Assembly: GCF_021739485.1 (NCBI RefSeq)
Contig: NZ_JAJFNK010000003.1
Location: 144,413-208,412 of the forward strand
Direction of reading: 5' to 3'
DNA: 64,000 bases
DNA from: Alicyclobacillus tolerans
GTDB taxonomy: Bacteria; Bacillota; Bacilli; Alicyclobacillales; Alicyclobacillaceae
Made by a program: the position numbers and the translations under genes. The notes beneath the pieces are model-generated. The model was not told the origin of the DNA, made no database searches, and saw only the letters and a program-made list of their open reading frames with translations. This document shows positions 9,021-16,182 of the stretch, one piece after another (the first letter of the stretch is position 1; each line of letters starts with the position of its first letter).

Positions 9021-9787
9021 ATCATCTTCACGGTCATTCCACCGTCAACGACCAGGTTGGCTCCCGTAATGAAACCAGATCCGGGGCCAGCCAGAAACAG
9101 GCAGGCTTGCGCAATGTCTTGCGGGGTGCCCACTCGCCCTGCGGGATGCTGCGACAAGTCCTGCGGCCGGTGGCCAGGCAGGGTTCGCCGGGATTCTTTC
9201 TGCCAATCGGAAACCTCAATCCAGCCTGGACTGATGGAATTGACGCGAATGGAGGGGCCTAAACTCACAGCGAGCGAATGCGTGAGAGCTAAAATGCCTC
9301 CTTTGGATGCGGAATACGGTTCCGTATTCGGTTCGGACATCAGCGCGCGTGTAGAAGCGATATTGACGATGACCCCGGGGGCTGCCTTTTGCAGCGCCTG
9401 AGCCGCGTAACGCGCCATCATGTAAGGGCCGCGCAGGTTGACGGAAACCACCCGATCCCACTCTTCCATAGAGCGCTCCATCAGCGGCGTCGTCGTGAAT
9501 ATTCCAGCGTTGTTGACCAAAACGTCGATTCGCCCGAAACGATTTAGCACTTTGCCGATGAGGTGTTTGACGTCTTCTTCGACCGCAACGTCGGTTCTGA
9601 CAAACAGGGCTTCAAACCCCTGTTGTTGAAGGCGGTTGACCTCTTCTCCGGCAGCTTCGGCGTCTGAATCTGCAAGGACCACGCGGGCTTTGTTTTGGGC
9701 AAATGCTTCGGTTACGGCCCGGCCAATTCCTTGGGCTCCTCCTGTCACGATGGCGACTTTATTTTCAAACTCACTGCGATAATCCAA
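9008..9787 (-). CDS. Short-chain dehydrogenase/reductase
   Basis: A classical SDR of 259 residues: TGGAQGIGRA cofactor motif at the N-terminus, an Asp in VVLADSD suggesting NAD(H) preference, NNAGIF, catalytic Ser in VNIASTRA, and YSASKGG catalytic Tyr/Lys. It closes with a glucose-dehydrogenase-like tail. The substrate cannot be told. TTG at 9787 has GGAGGGG 6 nt upstream and begins just before the conserved core; the longer in-frame extension to 9859 lacks a ribosome site and homology. It converges on and overlaps the glycerate kinase gene. 9788-10127 shows no gene. Confidence 0.88.
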   Translation of the reverse strand: MDYRSEFENKVAIVTGGAQGIGRAVTEAFAQNKARVVLADSDAEAAGEEVNRLQQQGFEALFVRTDVAVEEDVKHLIGKVLNRFGRIDVLVNNAGIFTTTPLMERSMEEWDRVVSVNLRGPYMMARYAAQALQKAAPGVIVNIASTRALMSEPNTEPYSASKGGILALTHSLAVSLGPSIRVNSISPGWIEVSDWQKESRRTLPGHRPQDLSQHPAGRVGTPQDIAQACLFLAGPGSGFITGANLVVDGGMTVKMIYEE

Positions 9788-10127
9788 ATGAGTCCCCTCC
9801 TCAACCCTGCACTTGGCTGTAACGCTGTTCCAGCGAATCTGAGACCAGCTAGCTGCCATCCCAATGGCGTAACGAAATGATAAACGCCTCGTTCATGCAC
9901 AACTTCTTGTTCTCGACATTCTAACAAAACACCCCCTTCAATACCAAAGAAAGACCTCCACCTTCAACGGACCCAATCGCCCAGTGTCACAGATTGGTTG
10001 AATATCCACCCATTGCATATGGAACTTCTGGGCTCGACCCGTAAAAATGGTAAGCATAGTAGAACTACGCAGGGTTCTGGCAACAGGTTTGGTCCGAATG
10101 AAACGGAAATTGGGAAGGAGTTATCCT

Positions 10128-11648
10128 TTGAAGGTTTTGAAGAGGGAATCAGGGCGCGGCAAGCATAGACGCACTCGTAAGAAAGGGCTGCACAGGCGCT
10201 CTGCAAGGCGCCTGCAGATACATACCCTTGTGATCGTGTTAGCCGCAGCCGTTCCGTTGACCATTGGCTGGTTTCCAGTCCGCGCTCAAACGGCAACCTA
10301 TGCGGTGAACGAACAAGCGCGCATGGAGGTCAATGGGAGCGATTTCGCGACAGTGCCTGGACTGGTGCACCAGGGTACAACGTTTATGCCGATTTGGTAC
10401 GTCATGCAGATGCTGAAGTCGTTTGGCATTCAGTCTCTGTGGAACGGATCGCAGTGGGTCATCAACTCCAATGGGACTCCCGAACCCACCGGGTTCTCGA
10501 CGCCCGCCGGAACATCGATTAAGCAGATTGATTTCAACTCTCAAAACATCTATACAGGGGTTTCGATCGTTTACGGCGGAACCACGTACCTGCCGGTTTG
10601 GTATGTGATGAAAGGCCTGACGCAAATCGGGGTCAACAGCACGTGGCAAGGGAGCGTCTGGAACGTCGTCGAATCGCGGCCCCAAGCGGCCCCTAGGGGT
10701 CCCCGGGTTCTGACATGGGTCGTGGACTCGCTGACGTCCTCGTACGAAGACGTCCGGCAGCACGCCGGAGAAATCAACGAATGGAGCACGTATTCAAACA
10801 ACTCCATTGCGTTGCAGGGAGCCATTACAGGCATCATGCCCAAGGCACCCTCGGCGCTGAGCGGGTTAAAGCTGCCGACGTACTTCACGATTACCGATTA
10901 CCAAGGATCGAACTTTGATGGGCAGCTTGCGCAACAAGTCCTCAGCAATCCTGCCGCGGTTCACACTCTGATTGCGAATTTGACCAACGAAGCCATTCGC
11001 ATGAACTACGAAGGCATCACGGTTGATTTTGAAATGCTTCCTAGTTCCGCGCGGAGTTTATTTAGTCAATTTGTCGCTTCACTCGGTGAAAGCCTTCACG
11101 CTGCCGGCAAACAGCTCATTGTCGCCGTCCCGGCTGAAACGTCAAACACCTCTGAAGCGTGGGACCGCGCATACGATTATCAGGCTATTGGGCAATCGGC
11201 GGACCAGGTGGTCGTCATGGCATACGACTACACCTTTTTTGGTCCTGCTGGACCGATCGCGCCGGTTCCCTGGGTAGACAAGGTGTTGCGTTACGCCGTT
11301 CAATCCATGCCCGCGCAAAAAGTCATTTTGGGGCTTGGTACGTACGGTTACGATTGGGCGGCGAACAACCGGATGCCTAAAGCGGAAAGCCTCCCCGCGG
11401 TTTCAGCACAGGAGGCTCAGTTGTCCGTTTCACCCAGTTGGAACGCACAGGCGCAAGAACCTACGTTCAGCTACACAGACGCACAAGGAGTCGACCACAC
11501 CGTGTACTACGAAGACCAGCGCAGTATTGCCGCGAAGCTTGCGCTGGCACAGCAATACCACGTCGGGGGGATTGCGTTGTGGCGCATTGGCTTGGAAAAC
11601 GCGCCGGTCTGGTCCGCCATTTCGACCTATTTACAGGTTAGCCCGTGA
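10128..11648 (+). CDS. Secreted/membrane-anchored GH18-type glycosidase with two stalk-like repeats
   Basis: 506 residues: a very basic N-terminus, a hydrophobic signal/anchor (about residues 35-55), two copies of a 70-residue stalk-like repeat (PIWYVMQMLKSFGIQSLWNG and PVWYVMKGLTQIGVNSTWQG), and a glycoside hydrolase 18 domain. The GH18 catalytic strand reads EGITVDFE, matching DGxxxDxE, and MAYDYTFFGPAGP matches the substrate-binding MAYD motif. Relatives such as YaaH/SleL are spore cortex or cell-wall hydrolases, so an N-acetylglucosaminidase-like role is inferred. TTG 10128 has GGAAGGAG 7 nt upstream. It overlaps the convergent CoA-binding gene by 18 bp. The same repeat recurs in the protein at 46182. 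Confidence 0.82.
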   Translation: MKVLKRESGRGKHRRTRKKGLHRRSARRLQIHTLVIVLAAAVPLTIGWFPVRAQTATYAVNEQARMEVNGSDFATVPGLVHQGTTFMPIWYVMQMLKSFGIQSLWNGSQWVINSNGTPEPTGFSTPAGTSIKQIDFNSQNIYTGVSIVYGGTTYLPVWYVMKGLTQIGVNSTWQGSVWNVVESRPQAAPRGPRVLTWVVDSLTSSYEDVRQHAGEINEWSTYSNNSIALQGAITGIMPKAPSALSGLKLPTYFTITDYQGSNFDGQLAQQVLSNPAAVHTLIANLTNEAIRMNYEGITVDFEMLPSSARSLFSQFVASLGESLHAAGKQLIVAVPAETSNTSEAWDRAYDYQAIGQSADQVVVMAYDYTFFGPAGPIAPVPWVDKVLRYAVQSMPAQKVILGLGTYGYDWAANNRMPKAESLPAVSAQEAQLSVSPSWNAQAQEPTFSYTDAQGVDHTVYYEDQRSIAAKLALAQQYHVGGIALWRIGLENAPVWSAISTYLQVSP

Positions 11649-12047
11649 CAGCAGTCGCTGGTGTTCCCGCCTGAAACAACGCCCAGACACGACGGTTAGT
11701 CCGAGGCTTTGGGCGTGTTGTTCGGCCTCTTTGCTTTGAACTTCGGGTTGAAACCAAATGGCCTTGGCCCCTTTGCGTGCAGCGGTTTCGGCAATTTGCC
11801 CGAGTTCACTGCGGCCAGCGAACACATTGACGATGTCGACAGGCTCTTCAATTTGCTCTAATTTTGGGACGGACTTGTGCCCCAGTGAAGTTTCAATCTG
11901 TGGATTGACTGGAATCACCTTATAGCCCTGTGATTGCTGATAAGAAGCAACCTGGTAATCCGGGTTTCGCGGATCGTCTGTAAGTCCAACCGCTGCAATG
12001 GTGTTCGCCTGTGCAAGCAGGGTACTTAGGCCAGCGTCGTTTAACAA
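11631..12047 (-). CDS. CoA-binding (Rossmann) domain protein, YccU-like
   Basis: 138 residues forming one CoA_binding domain: NTIAAVGLTDDPRNPDYQVA at the nucleotide loop, GYKVIPVNPQ, VDIVNVFAGRSE and KAIWFQPEV in the order seen in the YccU/COG1832 family. The biological role of this family is unsettled; it binds CoA-type nucleotides. The TTG at 12047 is preceded by GGAGG at 9 nt, whereas the upstream GTG (12065) overlaps that site. Its tail overlaps the GH18 gene. Confidence 0.8.
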   Translation of the reverse strand: MLNDAGLSTLLAQANTIAAVGLTDDPRNPDYQVASYQQSQGYKVIPVNPQIETSLGHKSVPKLEQIEEPVDIVNVFAGRSELGQIAETAARKGAKAIWFQPEVQSKEAEQHAQSLGLTVVSGRCFRREHQRLLSRANL

Positions 12048-12177
12048 GGCTCCATTCCTCCTCACCGTCGTGCTTCACTTGTTCTGCTTCGCAGTATGCG
12101 TTAGTCTTGGCTGAGCACCGCAAAATATGCAAAGCGGCCTGTTTGCCGAAAGCGACTCGTGAGATGGGGGACCGCGG

Positions 12178-13287
12178 TTGAATCGTTTCGCGTTTGTGTT
12201 GTCGCTTTCCACGATGCTGCTGTTTGGCGCCATGGACATGTTGCGTGGCGTTGCAGCGCCGTTTTTGCAACACAGCTTGAGCCTGACGTACTTTCAGCTT
12301 GGGCTGCTGTTTTCTATGAATTCGGTCGGTTACTTGGCCGGGAGCTTTATGAGTGGGTTCGCCGTAGAAACCATAGGACTTAAACCGGTGAAATTGATTG
12401 GGGCTGCAGCCATGGCAGGCGGGCTGCTGTGGTTTGTTCGCAGCAGCGGATTTGCAGAGGCTGCTTTTGGCTATGCTCTCGCCGGAATGGGCGGGGGATG
12501 GCTGGAAATCGGGATCAACGGCATGATTCCTGCACTCACTTCAAACGAGCGCACCCAAGCCAAGTATTTCAACTGGCTGCACGGGGTTTACGGGTTTGGT
12601 GCTTTCGTGTTTCCAGTCTTGGCGGCATGGCTGATTGCTGCCTTACATGGGTGGAGGCCGGTATTTGGAGTCATGTTCGGGTGCACGGTTGTCCTTTTAA
12701 CACTCGTGGCACTTGCAAATTATCAAGGATTGCACGTGGCGCGCCAAGGGAAAAAAGACCCGGTCCCAATGGGGGTTTTGCTGAAAAACCCGCACCTATA
12801 TGGACTGTTGGCTGCCATCTTGACGTATGTTATGGCCGAGGGAGGCATTGGCGCTTGGCTGCCGACCTATTTAGTGCACGACAGAGGGTTGAGCTTGGGA
12901 CAGGGATCCGTTTATTTGTCGGCATTTTACTTGCTTTTCACGATTGGCCGGTTAACGGCCCACACCTGGGTACATCGCCTTGGAAACCTGTCGTCAGTTG
13001 CTTTGGCCGCACTCGTCGCGATTTCATGTCTCGTTATAGGCGCGGTTGGCCAGGGGTACTTTACGGCTTTTCTGGCCTTGGCCGGTTTCGGCTTTGCACC
13101 TATCTTTCCAACCATCACCGCGGCTGCCAGTCACCGATTTGCTGACCACGCGGGGAAGGTTTTGGGACTGCTCTTTGCCGCTGCAGGGATTGGTTCTTTG
13201 GCAGCTAACGCACTCATTGGCAGCGTAGCGGCTGCGTTTGGAATGCGGGCAGGATTTCTGCTCATTCCCGTTTTTTTAATCTTCTAG
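12178..13287 (+). CDS. MFS transporter, apparent -1 frameshift near the C-terminus
   Basis: A 369-residue major facilitator with about 12 hydrophobic segments and an FMSGFAVETIGLKPV loop between helices 2 and 3. Its substrate is unknown; similarity in style is to the YfkF/FucP-like sugar or drug MFS branches. TTG 12178 follows GGGGG. The frame stops at TAG 13285-13287, in the middle of the last helix. Reading the -1 frame from the T-run just upstream gives NLLVGSIGAVAAFWRRQG and ends at TAG 13341-13343, a natural cytoplasmic tail. So the product is either frameshifted or truncated by a base change (see slippery site). Confidence 0.8.
   Translation: MNRFAFVLSLSTMLLFGAMDMLRGVAAPFLQHSLSLTYFQLGLLFSMNSVGYLAGSFMSGFAVETIGLKPVKLIGAAAMAGGLLWFVRSSGFAEAAFGYALAGMGGGWLEIGINGMIPALTSNERTQAKYFNWLHGVYGFGAFVFPVLAAWLIAALHGWRPVFGVMFGCTVVLLTLVALANYQGLHVARQGKKDPVPMGVLLKNPHLYGLLAAILTYVMAEGGIGAWLPTYLVHDRGLSLGQGSVYLSAFYLLFTIGRLTAHTWVHRLGNLSSVALAALVAISCLVIGAVGQGYFTAFLALAGFGFAPIFPTITAAASHRFADHAGKVLGLLFAAAGIGSLAANALIGSVAAAFGMRAGFLLIPVFLIF
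13272..13278 (+). other. Candidate -1 slippery heptamer T TTT TTA
   Basis: Inside the T7 tract at 13271-13277, the heptamer T-TTT-TTA is in the correct register relative to the zero frame (GTT TTT TTA ATC TTC TAG). Slipping back one base continues through 13343. A weak CTTC/GAAG hairpin lies just downstream. A simple indel in a homopolymer (mutation or sequencing error) is equally compatible. Confidence 0.45.
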
Positions 13288-13333
13288 TGGGAAGCATCGG
13301 CGCTGTTGCAGCATTTTGGAGAAGGCAGGGTTT

Positions 13334-13513
13334 TTACCAGTAGACAGGGAGCAAGTTCAGGATGACAATTCCCACGACGTACAAAAACGCTGCCCCAGGT
13401 ATCCACAAAGCGTGGATGAGCTTATTGGATTCATGACGCCATTCTGCGAGAAACGTGCGGACAATTCCGTACAGCATCATAGCCATCGCGATCGCTAAAA
13501 CTGCCGTGTACAT
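13334..13513 (-). CDS. Small two-helix membrane protein
   Basis: A 59-residue protein with two hydrophobic helices (MYTAVLAIAMAMMLYGIV and the C-terminal FLYVVGIVILNLL) joined by a charged loop EWRHESNKL. No family recognised. ATG 13513 has GAGGAG 8 nt upstream, which rules out the longer in-frame extension. It is the last gene in the direction of the coiled-coil operon, 110 bp after it, and may belong to it. Its 3' end meets the -1-frame tail of the MFS gene. Confidence 0.6.
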   Translation of the reverse strand: MYTAVLAIAMAMMLYGIVRTFLAEWRHESNKLIHALWIPGAAFLYVVGIVILNLLPVYW

Positions 13514-13626
13514 ACGACCGTCTCCTCTTTCATCCCATGTTTTTGATTCCTTCGTATCCAACCCACGCGCGCAAGGGCGAGGGCGACCGCCAGGCCATGC
13601 TGCAGTCGCCAGCCCAGCCATTCGCA

Positions 13627-14154
13627 TCAGGGCAATGCCTTTAGACCCGATAGTTTACCGTTCAATTGGTGCAGCTGTGAGATGGATGTATTGGTCATTT
13701 GGCTCAACTGCCCAACCTTGGCTGCTTCCGAATTGGCTTGAATGACAGACGATCCGTTCGCGTTGAGCAACTGGTTGTTCAGGCCAGCCATCCCGGTGAG
13801 GTCGGTGCTGACGTTTTGAGTAGCCTGGTTGAGGTTATCGAGTCCAGTGACGATGGAACTTTCCAACGTTGCAAGGTTCTGCAGGTGTTGGTTCATTTGC
13901 TTTAGGTAGGAAATGGTAGACTGTTGCTGTATTTCGATATTGGCCAAAGCGCTGGTCGTGCTGTACAGCGGTTTCAACGCGGTTACGGTTTGTGCAACCA
14001 ATCCTCCCGTGGTTGCGATGGAAACATCAATCTGATTCATGGTTTGATTCATTTGCGACTGAATGGCTGTCTGCTGAGTCAAGCTGTACCCGAATGTCCC
14101 CAGCCCCAGTAGACCGGCGAGCATCAGTCCCGATGTCATCCAAACCTTTGCCAT
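13627..14154 (-). CDS. Membrane-anchored coiled-coil protein (operon paralogue 5)
   Basis: 175 residues: one N-terminal transmembrane helix (WMTSGLMLAGLLGLGTFGYS) with a short cytoplasmic start, then about 150 residues of extracytoplasmic helix rich in Q, N, S, T and L with heptad spacing, e.g. QTVTALKPLYSTTSALANIE. It ends in LKALP. No enzymatic motif. It shares the anchor-plus-coil plan with the four genes upstream in the operon, 35 bp apart. An oligomeric membrane assembly with those proteins is inferred. ATG 14154 follows GGAGG. Confidence 0.6.
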   Translation of the reverse strand: MAKVWMTSGLMLAGLLGLGTFGYSLTQQTAIQSQMNQTMNQIDVSIATTGGLVAQTVTALKPLYSTTSALANIEIQQQSTISYLKQMNQHLQNLATLESSIVTGLDNLNQATQNVSTDLTGMAGLNNQLLNANGSSVIQANSEAAKVGQLSQMTNTSISQLHQLNGKLSGLKALP

Positions 14155-14188
14155 ACATTACCCTCCTTCAAACGGGTGTTGAATAGGC

Positions 14189-15043
14189 CTACGGCAGCAC
14201 ATGGAGCAGGGAACCGAGCGACCCCAGCGCGCCTGAACTGGTTCCAGACCCGGACGTTGCAGACCCGGATGTGCCGGATCCGGACGTTCCAGACGCTGCT
14301 GACGTCCCCGATGTGGTTTTGGGTGAGTTACTGCCGGTACTGGCGATGGGTAAATGCAACCCGCTCAGGGGAAGGATTGAAGAACCGCCTTGGGACGTAG
14401 AACCACTCTTAGTGGCCGGGGACAAGCCCAGCCCGGACAACAGCTTATCCACCTGCCCGAAAAACTTGAACTCTTGCATACTCTGATCCAGTTCAGCAAG
14501 CAGTTGGTTCATTTGCTGGTTCATCGTATTCGACGTTTGACCGCTTTGGTTGAGTGCCTGAAGAAGTTGGTCCATCATGTTGGCGTTTTTTCCGACGCTG
14601 ATAGACAAACTCGAAGCCTTGTGAGCAACGTCTCCGGTCAACTGTACACTCTGTTTTTGACGCACTAAGATCTGTCCCATCAGGTTTACGTCTTCCGTAG
14701 TGAGCTTTTCTTGTGTAGCCAATTGGCTGGCTAATTCCTGCCCAGTTTGCTGTTGCTGTTGGATAATCGCTTCTTGTTTGTTCAATTGGCCGAGCTCATT
14801 TTGAACGGTAAGGACTTTGGTGTGCAGTTGTTGAGTGTTCAACAGCATGGAATCAGTGGTTCCCGTCAGGTTCGAAAGCAGGGCTAAAAGGTTATGAGAT
14901 TGGATTTTGGCTCCAAGGCCTTTTACTGGCGCCAAGCTGAACGCTGCAGCCAGAACCGCGATGACTCCGACTGGGATCAGCCACTTTTTCATCCCGGATC
15001 CGCCGCTCCGTACAGTGGCCTGTTCTTGAGTTGCTGGCAACAT
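14189..15043 (-). CDS. Membrane-anchored coiled-coil protein with low-complexity tail (operon paralogue 4)
   Basis: 284 residues: a short soluble head, a transmembrane helix (WLIPVGVIAVLAAAFSLAP, about 20-38), about 150 residues of Q/N/L-rich coiled coil including a run of glutamines, then about 80 residues of Ser/Gly/Thr low complexity with tandem GTSGSGTSGSATSGSG-like units, ending LGSLLHVLP. The flexible tail may act as a spacer or wall-spanning segment. No family recognised. ATG 15043 follows GGGGGGAG; the gene is 22 bp after the previous operon member. Confidence 0.6.
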   Translation of the reverse strand: MLPATQEQATVRSGGSGMKKWLIPVGVIAVLAAAFSLAPVKGLGAKIQSHNLLALLSNLTGTTDSMLLNTQQLHTKVLTVQNELGQLNKQEAIIQQQQQTGQELASQLATQEKLTTEDVNLMGQILVRQKQSVQLTGDVAHKASSLSISVGKNANMMDQLLQALNQSGQTSNTMNQQMNQLLAELDQSMQEFKFFGQVDKLLSGLGLSPATKSGSTSQGGSSILPLSGLHLPIASTGSNSPKTTSGTSAASGTSGSGTSGSATSGSGTSSGALGSLGSLLHVLP

Positions 15044-15065
15044 GGGTCTCCCCCCTCATTTGCGG

Positions 15066-15584
15066 TTACGGGAGTAACCGTGTTTTTTGGTTCATGGTTT
15101 GCAGGTCCTGGTTCATAGCTTGTTGGTCCTGAACCATCTGATTTAAGTTTGAAATCAGGTTCGTGTTGGTCTGCATGATTTGGTTTAACGAATTCAGCAG
15201 CTGTCGGGCTGAAGCAGCCGCCGCTTCTACTTGCACTTTGGAACCTTGGGTGGAATTGGCCAAGTTTGTAACGCTTCCTTTGATTCCACTCACGGTTTGT
15301 TCCAAGGCAGCCAAACCGTTGTTCATGTCGACGGTCGTATTTCGGACTTGCTGCAGCGTGCTGTTCATTTGCTGGGTAGACGCCTGCAAGGTTGTCAGTC
15401 CTGCCAGCCCGCTGCCCATCTGCCCGGAAAGCGATTGCGCCTGCGTCAACTGGGATTTCAGTTGCTGCGCCTTCACAGCCATGTCGCGTTGCAGTCCAAC
15501 CTGAACCAGGCCGTTGGCGCCGAGGCCCAACAAACACAACACAGTGATGATTTTCGGTGCAGACAGCGTACTGAGGAAACTCAT
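15066..15584 (-). CDS. Membrane-anchored coiled-coil protein (operon paralogue 3)
   Basis: 172 residues: a transmembrane helix (IITVLCLLGLGANGLVQVGL, about 13-32) followed by a continuous predicted coiled coil with heptads such as LSGQMGSGLAGLTTLQAS and an N/Q/M-rich end (NQMVQDQQAMNQDLQTMNQ), finishing RLLP. Its ATG overlaps the stop of the upstream paralogue by 4 bp, which indicates translational coupling and a fixed ratio of the two products. No domain of known function. Confidence 0.6.
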   Translation of the reverse strand: MSFLSTLSAPKIITVLCLLGLGANGLVQVGLQRDMAVKAQQLKSQLTQAQSLSGQMGSGLAGLTTLQASTQQMNSTLQQVRNTTVDMNNGLAALEQTVSGIKGSVTNLANSTQGSKVQVEAAAASARQLLNSLNQIMQTNTNLISNLNQMVQDQQAMNQDLQTMNQKTRLLP

Positions 15585-16090
15585 CCTGGCACCCCCGGTG
15601 TTTTGTTGTTCATTTCATCTGCATACGTTTTCATCTGGTCCAAATTTTTACGGTCTTGTTGAATCAGCTGGTCAAGCGTCGAAATGGAATTCCCCAAGGA
15701 CTGAGTCGCGTGGGCCAATTGGCTCATGTTGGAACTTACTCCCTGCAGGGTTTGCCCGCTGCTTGAACCCAGTCCGACCAACTGACGGTTAATGCCTAAC
15801 GTATCGGCATTGTACTTGTCGATAAGGTGGATGTGGCCGTCAATCGCTTGGCTCACCGCGAGTGTCGCATTCAGGTTCTTGGACATCTGCTTCGTCGTGT
15901 CTACTACGCCCGAAAGTGCTTGATTTTTTTTGATAATACTCCCTTCGATGGAAACTAAAGTTGAGGTGGATTGGAGGCTGGAATTTAACCCTTTGTCGAT
16001 TTTAGCCAGGTACTGGGTCGTAACCATGGTTTGCGCCAACAGCCCTGCGACCACCAGCATGCCGGCGTACCCTGCAATTTTCCCAATCAT
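15581..16090 (-). CDS. Membrane-anchored coiled-coil protein (operon paralogue 2)
   Basis: 169 residues: an N-terminal transmembrane helix (YAGMLVVAGLLAQTMVTTQYL), then an extracytoplasmic helix with heptad-like hydrophobic spacing, ending QMKTYADEMNNKTPGVPG. ATG 16090 follows AAGGAGG; the in-frame extension to 16132 lacks a site. It begins about 90 bp after the acyl-CoA synthetase gene and overlaps the next paralogue. Function unknown; operon context suggests a membrane complex with the synthetase. Confidence 0.6.
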   Translation of the reverse strand: MIGKIAGYAGMLVVAGLLAQTMVTTQYLAKIDKGLNSSLQSTSTLVSIEGSIIKKNQALSGVVDTTKQMSKNLNATLAVSQAIDGHIHLIDKYNADTLGINRQLVGLGSSSGQTLQGVSSNMSQLAHATQSLGNSISTLDQLIQQDRKNLDQMKTYADEMNNKTPGVPG

Positions 16091-16182
16091 TCCCTCTCGA
16101 CCTCCTTCTTGGCTTGGCAGGTTGGAACGCACACTTGCGAAATGCTCTGCGGCTTGCTAACTTTCAACGCGATCGCGATAGA

